From: Leptolyngbyaceae cyanobacterium CSSed165cm_216
Lineage (GTDB): Bacteria; Cyanobacteriota; Cyanobacteriia; Phormidesmidales; Phormidesmidaceae
NCBI GenBank assembly: GCA_007135385.1
Contig: SLIY01000063.1
Span: 1-18,660 of the forward strand
Reading direction: 5' to 3'
DNA length: 18,660 bases
The notes below the pieces were generated by a model. That model worked only from the letters and a program-made list of their open reading frames with translations, was not told the origin of the DNA and did not search any database. Of this stretch, positions 6,972 through 13,930 are shown piece by piece. Both the position numbers and the translations under genes were made by a program. Position 1 is the stretch's first letter, and every line of letters starts with the position of its first letter.

Positions 6972-7775
6972 ATGGCATTTGCCAGTTTAGAGGCCTATGT
7001 TCACGGTAACTCAGTGGTGCATCGCTGGCCCCCCCGGCTAAAGCTGGTGGGCTTGGGAGTGCTAATGTTTGCCTTTGCCACGGTGCAGCAAGGGATCTTG
7101 CTGTTGCCGATCGCCGCGATCGCCGCTGTACTCTATGGTCTATCGAGGCTACCCCTGGGCTTTTTAAGCCATCGACTGCGTTACCCAGGGTTGTTTATTG
7201 CCGCCGTAGTGGTGCTGCTGCCCTTTACCGCTGGAGACACAGTCATCGCCCAGTGGGGTTGGTTAGCCCTACGTCAGGAGGGTTTAGAGGCAGCCAGCTT
7301 AATTGTGGTGCGGTTTGTCTCAATTTTGACCCTGGGCTTTATTCTGTTGGGCACCACCCCATTTTTGACCATTATCCAGGCCATGCGGGGGCTGGGGCTA
7401 CCGGTGATTTTGGCGGATATGACCCTGCTGGCCTACCGCTATCTGTACGAAATTGCTGACAATCTGGCCACCATGCAGAAATCTATGGCGCTGCGGGGCT
7501 TTGGCCATCAGCCCCGACGCTGGGGAGTTAGTCGCCGCACGGTACAGCAGCTGGCCATGCTGGTGGGTAGCTTGCTGCTGCGCAGCTATGAACAGTCAGA
7601 GCGGGTATACAAAGCGATGCGGTTGCGGGGGTATGGCTATGGCCAGGGTAACCAGGCTACCTTAGGAAGGACCAATGTCGATGCCCAGTCCCTAGTGGGC
7701 TGGGGGTTGACCGTGGCCGTGTTGGCCATGGCGGTTTGTATTGTTGCAGTAGAGGTGGCACTATCGATAGGCTAA
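6972..7775 (+). CDS. cbiQ: CbiQ transmembrane coupling (T) component of Ni/Co ECF importer
   Basis: Couples ATP hydrolysis by CbiO to movement of CbiM in the cytoplasmic membrane. The 267 residues have hydrophobic helices at about 25-55, 70-90, 105-130 and 238-265. They carry the two Arg-Gly coupling motifs of EcfT proteins, MALRGFG (172-178) and AMRLRGYG (215-222), which contact the ATPase. The ATG at 6972 is preceded by GGAGG within the last codons of cbiM, so the two are coupled. Its 3' end overlaps the apparent start of cbiO by 40 bases. Confidence 0.95.
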   Translation: MAFASLEAYVHGNSVVHRWPPRLKLVGLGVLMFAFATVQQGILLLPIAAIAAVLYGLSRLPLGFLSHRLRYPGLFIAAVVVLLPFTAGDTVIAQWGWLALRQEGLEAASLIVVRFVSILTLGFILLGTTPFLTIIQAMRGLGLPVILADMTLLAYRYLYEIADNLATMQKSMALRGFGHQPRRWGVSRRTVQQLAMLVGSLLLRSYEQSERVYKAMRLRGYGYGQGNQATLGRTNVDAQSLVGWGLTVAVLAMAVCIVAVEVALSIG

Positions 7776-8560
7776 GTTCTGGTTCGACCATAGCTGAGGC
7801 CCAGGTCAAGGGAGGTCAAGCAACAGAGGCGATCGAGACTCGGTCGATCTCCTTTGCTTACCCTGATCGCCCCGACGTGTTGTGCGACATTTCCCTAGAA
7901 ATTCGCCAGGGGGAACGGGTGGGCGTCATTGGCCACAATGGCTGTGGCAAGACAACGCTGTTTATGCTGCTGTGTGGGGTGCTGCCCCCAGCATCGGGGG
8001 ACATTATTTTGTTTGGCGAGCCCCTGACCCCTGGCCAGTTTCGGCCGGAGGTGGGGTTGCTGTTTCAAGACCCCGATGACCAACTGTTTTCGGCCTCGGT
8101 GTGGGATGACATTGCCTTTGGTCCCCAAAACATGGGCTTTTCCTCAGAGGAGGTGGCGGTTCGGGTGGCTGAGGCAGCTGAGATGGCGGGGGTAACCCAC
8201 CTACTGGAACGCTTACCTCACCATCTGTCGGGGGGGGAAAAGCAGATGGTGGCGATCGCGGGGTTGCTAGCCATGGCCCCCAAAATTTTGCTCTATGACG
8301 AACCGACCGCCAACCTGGATTTGCGCACCCGGCGACGGCTGATTCGCTTTTTACAAACCGCCTCCGAAACCCTGCTGATTTCTTCCCATGATCTGGAATT
8401 TGTGTTGGAGGTCTGCGATCGCGTCGTGCTGATTGACGATGGCCATGTGATTGCCGATGGCTGTCCCCAGGTGGTGATGGGGGATCAGAACTTGATGGAA
8501 ACCCACGGTCTGGAGAAGCCCCATTCTCTCATGCCCCATCAGTCTAGCCACCACGGCTGA
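7736..8560 (+). CDS. cbiO: CbiO ATP-binding component of Ni/Co ECF importer
   Basis: The ABC ATPase that drives metal uptake. In the 274-residue reading: Walker A GHNGCGKTT (66-74), Q-loop Gln111 in FQDPDDQLF (an ECF-ATPase hallmark), signature LSGGEKQ (164-170), Walker B ILLYDE (184-189) and the switch His218 (SSHDLEF). The conserved domain begins only near residue 32 (AIETRSISFAYP). The sole ATG/GTG/TTG in frame upstream of it is TTG at 7736, inside cbiQ; a strong GGGAGGT at 7810-7816 has no normal start codon at useful distance in any frame. The start is therefore uncertain, while the product is not. One ATPase gene is present, so the pump probably uses a CbiO homodimer. Confidence 0.93.
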   Translation: MYCCSRGGTIDRLSSGSTIAEAQVKGGQATEAIETRSISFAYPDRPDVLCDISLEIRQGERVGVIGHNGCGKTTLFMLLCGVLPPASGDIILFGEPLTPGQFRPEVGLLFQDPDDQLFSASVWDDIAFGPQNMGFSSEEVAVRVAEAAEMAGVTHLLERLPHHLSGGEKQMVAIAGLLAMAPKILLYDEPTANLDLRTRRRLIRFLQTASETLLISSHDLEFVLEVCDRVVLIDDGHVIADGCPQVVMGDQNLMETHGLEKPHSLMPHQSSHHG

Positions 8561-8571
8561 TATAAAGAAGC

Positions 8572-8623
8572 AGCATGGCAACATGCTAGAACGCCGGTAC
8601 CGATCCCAGGGTTCTGCCCTGGG
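8572..8623. terminator. Hairpin pair between convergent cbiO and dnaB
   Basis: AGCATG-GCAA-CATGCT (8572-8587) forms a 6-bp stem with a GNRA tetraloop. CCCAGGG (8605-8611) pairs with CCCTGGG (8617-8623) over five bases. Neither has a following T-run on either strand, but their place between two converging genes suggests a transcription barrier or mRNA 3' ends. Confidence 0.35.
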
Positions 8624-8687
8624 GTGCCCCGAAATTCATCGTCAATTAGCCCAAGCCCCCCGGGACTTAACATATGGTACCCATGCT

Positions 8688-11285
8688 CTAGATGCCTGGG
8701 GTAGCCAGGTTGCGGAAGCGGGTGAACTGGGGCTCAAACAATAGCTTAATCGTCCCCGTTGGGCCGTTCCGATGCTTGGTGACAATGATTTCCGCAATGC
8801 CGCGATCGGGGGTATCTGGGTCGTAGTACTCCTCGCGATACAGCATCATAATCAAGTCGGCGTCCTGCTCGATGGCACCCGAGTTGTGGGAAACGATGCC
8901 GTCTGCTAACCACGAAGCAGGCCCCGGTACAGTCAGGTCGTATACGGTTGCCTCCCCGACAGGCTTAATGGAAAGTACCTCATCCCAGAAAATATCTGCC
9001 GCCACGATTTCTTTTAAGGCTTCATTGTTTAAAATTTCGGCGTAGCTCAACAGCGTCTGCCGGGATGGAGCAAATTTAAAGTGTGCCGATCCCCCATAGG
9101 AGGTACCTCGTAACGCTGCCATTTGACGATGGCTAATGCCCTGAGCCTGCATGTCGGCCTTAACATGATTAAAAATCTCTTTTGGCAACGTATCGCGATT
9201 GGGATTTGAGACTACACTTTCCAGTTTTGCTTGTAAAGCCGCTGCGGTTTCTACCCTCGGGCCAAAGGCACCCACTTTAGCTAAAAATCTCAGTTGGTTA
9301 ACGCTGCCCTGCACGTTGACCGTAAAACACTGACTTGGCTGCCAAAATACCGAAGACCAAATCCCTAAGCGTAAAAGCAAGGCTGCAACATCACGAGCTA
9401 GACCTTTGCTACTGGTGGAGAAAAATACGGCATCTCCACCTCGGCCTTGACGCACTGAGATACAGCCATCGGTTGCCCACAGGTGTCTCAAAAGTACACT
9501 GATCTGCTGATTGGAAAGCTGAAATATCTGAGCTGGAATCCGCTTTTCCCTAGAAGGCTGATCAAAAATACCGAGCTGGCGCAGCCAAAGATTTACACCA
9601 GCTGGATGCCAGCGATTACCATTGCCAGAGATCAACAGTTGATGCCACTGACATCTACCTTTATAGCGTTTGACCTCACAACTAAATTCCTGTTCAGCGG
9701 CTAATTTAACCAGCTGACTATTGTCTTCCGAGGCGGTTGTATATCGCAGTGGTTGGCCTTTAAGGTAGCTACCGTCTCCGATCAATTGGCCTAGCAGAGC
9801 CAGCCGCAACTCTGGCCAGGTTTCCGCTTGAGCTGGTTCAGGTAAAGATTGAGCTACTGCAATCCGACTGCCTTTCTTCAAATGCTGGAGTTGCTGCCAG
9901 CCATCGAGGGTGTAGAGCCGGTGCTTTTCGGTGGCTTGAATTTTGCGCCCGCTAGCGGTAGTCAACTCATAAACCGGACGAGTACCAACTTGCCACACCA
10001 AATCGGCCCTGGCTTGGGTGAGCTTACCCTGGGCATCTAAGCTAATTACCTCTGGTGTACTGCCCACTAGATCTTGAATGGGTAGCCGACGACCATCGGC
10101 AAGGACAACCAATGTATCTCCAGTGACGCACTCTCGCAGGTCGCTCATCATCGGGCGTTTGTTGGTGCGAGATTCGACCCCCCGGCTGAGCTGCGACAGG
10201 GCAATGATCGGCACGTTCAGCTCTCGGGCTAGGCCCTTGAGCGATCGCGTCATCTTCGACAGCTCCTGCACCCGGTTATCACCGCCCCCTTCCATCAGCT
10301 GCAAGTAGTCGATCAAAATCAATCCCAGGGCACCCCCCTGCTCGGCCTGCAACCGCCGACAACGGGAGCGAATTTCTGTGACGGAAATATTGGGGGTATC
10401 ATCGATAAACACCGGCATCTGCGATAGCACACTAATGGCGTGGCCCAGCTTTTCCCACTCGTGCTGGGCAATGCGGCCGGTGCGCAGGCGGCTACTCTCC
10501 ATCTCCACTTCGCTAGACAGCAGGCGATAGACCAGCTGCACCTTGGACATTTCCAGGCTGTAGATTGCCACGGGCAGTTTCTGGAGGGCGGCAATATTGC
10601 GGGCAATGTTGAGCACAAAGCTTGTCTTTCCCATGGATGGACGCGCCGCCGCGATAATCAGGTCAGAGCGCTGGAACCCCTGGGTCATGGCATCCAGGTC
10701 ATAGAAGCCACAGGGTACACCGGGCAGCACCACCCCCAAGGAGCGCTGCTCGATTTCTGAGAAGGTGTCGATCAAGATATCTGAGGTGGCGGTCAAGCCC
10801 CCCTGGGGCCGCACCTGGGTAATGCCAAACAGCTTTTGCTCTGACTGGTCCAGTACATTTTCCAGGGGAATGGTGGTGTCATAGCCTAGCTGTGAAATCT
10901 CGCCCCCGGTCTGAATCAGCTGCCGCCGGGTGTACTTATCCATCACCAGGGTGGCGTACTGGTCGATATTGGCAGCACTGGTGGTGCGATCCACCAGTTG
11001 GGCAATGCGGGTTTGCCCCCCCACCTTCTCCAACTTATCGTGGTCCTTAAGCCAGACGGTGATGGTCATCAAGTCCGTGGGCTGGCCCTTGGCATGCAGG
11101 TCTAGGGCCGCTCGATAAATATCTTTGTGAGCCCCAATGTAAAAGGCATCAGGGGTGAGGATTTCCATCACCCGGCCAATGGCCTCTGGATCGAGTAGAA
11201 TGCCGCCCAAAATGGCTTCTTCTGCCTCTATGTTCTGGGGAGGGAGGCGATCGCTGACCGCATCAAACTTGAGATTCTGAACCAT
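8688..11285 (-). CDS. dnaB: Replicative DNA helicase DnaB containing an intein
   Basis: The hexameric replicative helicase. The 865-residue precursor holds 449 residues of DnaB, the normal length, interrupted by a 416-residue intein (386-801, separate entry). Extein features: the N-terminal DnaB domain starting PPQNIEAEEAILGG (15-28); linker helix; RecA-like core with Walker A ARPSMGKTS (214-222); IYSLEMS (241-247); Walker B LILIDYLQL (322-330); and LSQLSRGVE (363-371). After the intein comes SGAIEQDADLIMMLYREEYY, including the conserved KHRNGPTGTIKLLF near the end. Splicing would restore SDLRE-SGAIEQDAD as in other DnaB proteins. The gene follows rplI on the same strand, as is common in cyanobacteria, with a 362-base gap that may contain its own promoter. 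Start ATG at 11285. Confidence 0.97.
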   Translation of the reverse strand: MVQNLKFDAVSDRLPPQNIEAEEAILGGILLDPEAIGRVMEILTPDAFYIGAHKDIYRAALDLHAKGQPTDLMTITVWLKDHDKLEKVGGQTRIAQLVDRTTSAANIDQYATLVMDKYTRRQLIQTGGEISQLGYDTTIPLENVLDQSEQKLFGITQVRPQGGLTATSDILIDTFSEIEQRSLGVVLPGVPCGFYDLDAMTQGFQRSDLIIAAARPSMGKTSFVLNIARNIAALQKLPVAIYSLEMSKVQLVYRLLSSEVEMESSRLRTGRIAQHEWEKLGHAISVLSQMPVFIDDTPNISVTEIRSRCRRLQAEQGGALGLILIDYLQLMEGGGDNRVQELSKMTRSLKGLARELNVPIIALSQLSRGVESRTNKRPMMSDLRECVTGDTLVVLADGRRLPIQDLVGSTPEVISLDAQGKLTQARADLVWQVGTRPVYELTTASGRKIQATEKHRLYTLDGWQQLQHLKKGSRIAVAQSLPEPAQAETWPELRLALLGQLIGDGSYLKGQPLRYTTASEDNSQLVKLAAEQEFSCEVKRYKGRCQWHQLLISGNGNRWHPAGVNLWLRQLGIFDQPSREKRIPAQIFQLSNQQISVLLRHLWATDGCISVRQGRGGDAVFFSTSSKGLARDVAALLLRLGIWSSVFWQPSQCFTVNVQGSVNQLRFLAKVGAFGPRVETAAALQAKLESVVSNPNRDTLPKEIFNHVKADMQAQGISHRQMAALRGTSYGGSAHFKFAPSRQTLLSYAEILNNEALKEIVAADIFWDEVLSIKPVGEATVYDLTVPGPASWLADGIVSHNSGAIEQDADLIMMLYREEYYDPDTPDRGIAEIIVTKHRNGPTGTIKLLFEPQFTRFRNLATPGI
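8883..10130 (-). mobile_element. DnaB intein with LAGLIDADG homing endonuclease
   Basis: An in-frame protein-splicing element of 416 residues (precursor 386-801). It begins at Cys386 (CVTGDTLVVLADGR, block A) and has block B at GRKIQATEKHRLYT (446-459). Two LAGLIDADG-type helices, LALLGQLIGDGS (495-506) and VLLRHLWATDGC (597-608), each keep an acidic residue, so the endonuclease may be active. Block F/G is VYDLTVPG to GIVSHN, ending in His800-Asn801 with Ser802 as the +1 nucleophile. All splicing residues are present. A hand count of two 60-base samples gave 25 G+C inside (9481-9540) against 38 in the flanking extein (10141-10200), consistent with horizontal arrival. An HTH-like stretch (ISHRQMAALRGTSYGGS) follows the endonuclease domain. 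Confidence 0.95.
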
Positions 11286-11387
11286 AGGACTCTAGATATG
11301 GCGGCTGGGGTCAGGTTTTGGCCTAGGCCATCACTATATCAAGTTCATCTTGGGGGTGGGGCACGGATTCACCAAGAACGCCGGTAC

Positions 11388-11455
11388 AGAACCCCGGTTT
11401 CTTGGCCAGCCAGCAGATTATGTCGCTTGAGCAGCGACGCAGAAACCGGGGTTCT
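11388..11455. repeat. 15-bp perfect inverted repeat with nested hairpin (REP-like)
   Basis: AGAACCCCGGTTTCT (11388-11402) and AGAAACCGGGGTTCT (11441-11455) are exact reverse complements. Between them, GTCGCT and AGCGAC (about 11422-11437) form a nested stem with loop TGAGC. Palindromes around AGAAACC(C/G)GG recur in cyanobacterial genomes as I recall, so this is probably one copy of a dispersed element. It would fold in the dnaB leader RNA. Confidence 0.75.
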
Positions 11456-11504
11456 AGCTATACTGACCCATCCCCTAGAAGAACCCGCAAACAAGTTCCT
11501 TTGT

Positions 11505-11533
11505 ACTATATTTTAGAATCAAAATAGCCCCAA
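11505..11533 (-). promoter_or_regulatory. Candidate dnaB promoter
   Basis: On the minus strand TTGGGG (11528-11533, only 3 of 6 to the -35 consensus) is followed after exactly 17 bases by TATAGT (11505-11510, 5 of 6 to the -10 consensus) in an AT-rich stretch. Transcription from here would give a leader of about 210 bases that includes the inverted repeat. Confidence 0.35.
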
Positions 11534-11647
11534 ACATTCAATGTCTGAGGCTACCTTGGACGGTCCGACCAATTGGCCTAAGCCTACGGGGGGCGATAGA
11601 AGCAGGCAGAACCTCTGGGGAGTGTCCCACGAAGAGCAAAAGATGAT

Positions 11648-12106
11648 CTACTCAGCAATCACCCGCAGATTTACCATGGCCGTCACTTCAGGGTGCAGCT
11701 TCACCTCCGCTTGATACTCACCCAGCTTATTGATATCAGGAACGCTGATATCGCGGCGATCAACCTCTTTACCAGAAAGAGATTTAATCACATCGGCCAC
11801 ATCAGAGGAGGTGACCGTACCAAAAATAGCTTCATTCTCGCCCACCGGTTTCTGAATGGTAAACATGCCGATGGTGGACAGAGCCGTCTTGGTGGCTTCG
11901 GCCTCTTGCTTAATCTCTAGCAGACGCTGCCGCTGAGCTTCCCGCCGCCGTTCCACCTGCTTTAGTACGCCGGGGGTGGTGCGTACAGCCTTGCCATTAG
12001 GAATGAGATAATTACGTGCATAGCCAGGGGCCACCTCTACCAGGTCGCCGTTGTATCCTAGTTTGCGAATATCTTCTGTGAGAACTATCTGTACCCGTTT
12101 TGCCAT
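11648..12106 (-). CDS. rplI: 50S ribosomal protein L9
   Basis: A ribosomal large-subunit protein that binds 23S rRNA near the L1 stalk. The 152 residues match the usual length. The N-terminal domain carries the L9 signature from G17 (GYNGDLVEVAPGYARNYLIP, 17-36) and NGKA. A long charged connecting helix follows (about 45-75, rich in Glu, Arg and Gln), then the C-terminal domain with GENEAIFGTVTSSDVA and the final strand HPEVTAMVNLRVIAE. Start ATG at 12106; AGAAG lies a few bases upstream. It lies upstream of dnaB on the same strand and diverges from the small LapA-domain gene. Confidence 0.97.
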   Translation of the reverse strand: MAKRVQIVLTEDIRKLGYNGDLVEVAPGYARNYLIPNGKAVRTTPGVLKQVERRREAQRQRLLEIKQEAEATKTALSTIGMFTIQKPVGENEAIFGTVTSSDVADVIKSLSGKEVDRRDISVPDINKLGEYQAEVKLHPEVTAMVNLRVIAE

Positions 12107-12130
12107 GATTCTTCTCGTATAGCCCAGTTG

Positions 12131-12138
12131 ACTATACT
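12131..12138. promoter_or_regulatory. Candidate shared, near-symmetric -10 element for two divergent genes
   Basis: The core ACTATACT gives TATAGT on minus (12131-12136) and TATACT on plus (12133-12138), each 5 of 6 to the -10 consensus. Predicted starts would leave leaders of about 18 bases for rplI and 35 or more for the LapA-domain gene. -35 elements are poor on both sides. Confidence 0.35.
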
Positions 12139-12182
12139 ACTCAAAAGACATGTGCCTTGGCAACTACTAAACTGTGAGCCCC

Positions 12183-12416
12183 ATGATTAAATTTGTCTTG
12201 GCCCTCGTGCCAGCCCTGTGGGTCGTGGCGATCGCCATTATTGCTGTACAAAATGCCACCCCAGTGTCGATCCGATGGCTGGCGTTCCAGTCTATCGAGA
12301 TACCATTTGGGGTGTTGCTAGCCTTTGGTGCCGCTGGCGGCATGATTGCTGCCGCCTTAGTGCTCGTGGTCCTCAGCGGTAAACCTTTAAAGCGCCCGGC
12401 CCGAAAGCGGAATTAA
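12183..12416 (+). CDS. LapA-domain (DUF1049) small membrane protein
   Basis: A 77-residue protein with two hydrophobic segments: about 4-22 (FVLALVPALWVVAIAIIAV) and about 37-66 (PFGVLLAFGAAGG to LVVLSG). Between them is the family motif QNATPVSIRWLAF, as in lipopolysaccharide assembly protein A-domain/DUF1049 proteins. The basic tail KPLKRPARKRN would face the cytoplasm. In Gram-negative bacteria LapA partners LapB in envelope control; cyanobacterial copies are mostly uncharacterised, so no function is claimed. ATG at 12183 is preferred; a GTG three codons earlier (12174) is an alternative, and neither has a clear Shine-Dalgarno sequence. It diverges from rplI and converges with the protease gene. 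Confidence 0.8.
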   Translation: MIKFVLALVPALWVVAIAIIAVQNATPVSIRWLAFQSIEIPFGVLLAFGAAGGMIAAALVLVVLSGKPLKRPARKRN

Positions 12417-12437
12417 ATAGCTGTGGTCAGGTTTCCT

Positions 12438-13736
12438 TTAGTTGCTCGGGGCAACGGTGAGGTTTTCCCCAGCCTGGGCGGCCCGAATCACATCGCTCAG
12501 CGTATCCAGGGCCCGAGAAAATTGTGGATCGTCACTGGTGCCAATGCGATCGCGATCTTCGGCCAGTAGCTCCCGCTCCTCATCGCTCAGTTCAACGGCA
12601 ATATCCGGATCAATACCGTGCTTGTCAATGTCGCGACCGCTGGGGGTGAGATACTTGGCCACAGTCACGGCTACCCCGGAACCATCCCCGAGGCTGCGCA
12701 CTGACTGCACCAGCCCTTTGCCAAAGGTACGAGTACCCACTAACACAGCCCGATCATTATCTTGCAGCGCCCCAGACAAAATTTCACTGGCACTGGCCGA
12801 TCCACCATCTACCAACACCACCAGCGGTTTATCGGTGAGGGCACGATTGTTGGCACTTTCTTCATCGGCCACACCTTGGCGGTTGACGGTGGAGACAATC
12901 GTGCCATTGTCGAGCCACATGCGAGCAATGTCAATGCTGGAATACAGTAGGCCGCCCGGGTTGGACCGCAGGTCAAGAATATAACCTGTCACCCCCTGAC
13001 TTTCCAAACTCTCAATGGCGTCACTCATTTCGCTGGCGGCATTGGCACTGAATTGGGTCAGACGAATGTAACCCACGGGCCCTTCAGGACCGGTCCGCAC
13101 GTCATAGCGCACTGGATGAATCTCAATGCGAGCTCGGGTAATGGGGATATCCATCTCGCGATCGCCCCGACGAATGGTTAGCACCACCTCAGAGCCAACG
13201 GGTCCCCGAATCTTGCTGACGGCATCATTCAGTTCCATGCCTTCAGTGGACTCGCCATCAATGGACAGAATCACATCCTTAGACCGAATCCCGGCATCCG
13301 CCGCGGGGGTGTCTTCGATCGGGGCTACCACCATAATCTCTTTAGTATCCTCATCCTGAGAGATTTGGATACCGACACCAGTCAGTTCCCCAGAGGTGTC
13401 AACTTGCATGTTGCGGAACTCTTGGGGATCCATAAAGCGGGTGTAAGGATCATCCAGCTGCTCCAGCATCTCACGGATGGCCACGTAGGCTTCTTCTTGG
13501 CTGGTATAGTCGCGCTCTAAATATTCAGTGCGAACGGCTTCCCAGTCCACTTGATTGAACGTGGCGTCGACATAATTACGATCAATCAGCTGCCAAACTT
13601 CATCCACCAGCTCCTTCGGACTTTCTTGGAAGAAGGCTTTGCTTTGGGACAAATGCAGCCCTGCCCCGGTCACAGAAACCGCAGCTACAGCTAGGGCAGT
13701 TGCGCTTAAAATTAGTCCCCGCTTTGCAATCGTCAT
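12438..13736 (-). CDS. Carboxyl-terminal processing protease (S41 family, CtpA/B/C type)
   Basis: A serine protease of the periplasm or thylakoid lumen; the family includes CtpA, which matures photosystem II protein D1. The 432 residues begin with a signal or anchor segment (7-28) and continue through an N-terminal helical part (ELVDEVWQLIDRNYVD) and a PDZ domain (about 114-200, SGELTGVGIQI to RRGDREMD). The protease core follows, with YILDLRSNPGGLL (252-264), the catalytic Ser315 in GGSASASE, Glu318, and Lys340 in TFGKG. The spacings +3 and +25 from the serine match characterised CtpA. The tail TPSGRDIDKHGIDPD and an acidic C-terminal extension look more like cyanobacterial CtpB/CtpC paralogues than CtpA, from memory. 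No clear Shine-Dalgarno precedes the ATG at 13736. Confidence 0.93.
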   Translation of the reverse strand: MTIAKRGLILSATALAVAAVSVTGAGLHLSQSKAFFQESPKELVDEVWQLIDRNYVDATFNQVDWEAVRTEYLERDYTSQEEAYVAIREMLEQLDDPYTRFMDPQEFRNMQVDTSGELTGVGIQISQDEDTKEIMVVAPIEDTPAADAGIRSKDVILSIDGESTEGMELNDAVSKIRGPVGSEVVLTIRRGDREMDIPITRARIEIHPVRYDVRTGPEGPVGYIRLTQFSANAASEMSDAIESLESQGVTGYILDLRSNPGGLLYSSIDIARMWLDNGTIVSTVNRQGVADEESANNRALTDKPLVVLVDGGSASASEILSGALQDNDRAVLVGTRTFGKGLVQSVRSLGDGSGVAVTVAKYLTPSGRDIDKHGIDPDIAVELSDEERELLAEDRDRIGTSDDPQFSRALDTLSDVIRAAQAGENLTVAPSN

Positions 13737-13824
13737 ATGGATTAGAGTTCTAGCAGCAAATTACGCCCAATCTAGCACAGACCGCTGGGTTGGGAGGGGA
13801 AGATTTAATCAGGAAATCAACCCC

Positions 13825-13841
13825 TGTTACCAACAGTAACA
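13825..13841. promoter_or_regulatory. Dyad upstream of the processing protease gene
   Basis: TGTTAC (13825-13830) and GTAACA (13836-13841) form a perfect 6-bp inverted repeat around five bases. It lies about 90 bases upstream of the protease start. It does not fit the NtcA consensus GTA-N8-TAC. It could be an operator or a chance dyad. Confidence 0.25.
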
Positions 13842-13930
13842 ATAGATCTCAGAACTTGCCTATCCTACTCTGTGACAGTCAGACAAGTTACCCACCCCGA
13901 CCAACCAGCCCAATCCGCTGCCTTTCTGTA

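Larger units (their letters stand above)
11286..11647. other. rplI-dnaB intergenic region
   Basis: This 362-base gap holds no supported ORF. It contains the long inverted repeat at 11388-11455 and a candidate dnaB promoter at 11505-11533 (separate entries). The part nearest rplI (11534-11647) shows no clear terminator or other element that I recognise. Confidence 0.6.

Noticed and set aside
9483..9704. 73-residue plus-strand ORF inside the intein
   Set aside because: It is antisense to the LAGLIDADG endonuclease region, which is continuous and motif-bearing on the minus strand.
12116..12144. Minus-strand promoter TTGAGT-17-TATACG before rplI
   Set aside because: Spacing is good, but the -10 lies about 10 bases from the ATG, leaving almost no leader; the TATAGT at 12131-12136 fits better.
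12442..12984. 180-residue plus-strand ORF antisense to the processing protease
   Set aside because: Ser/Arg-rich low-complexity translation opposite a clear S41 protease; no domain.
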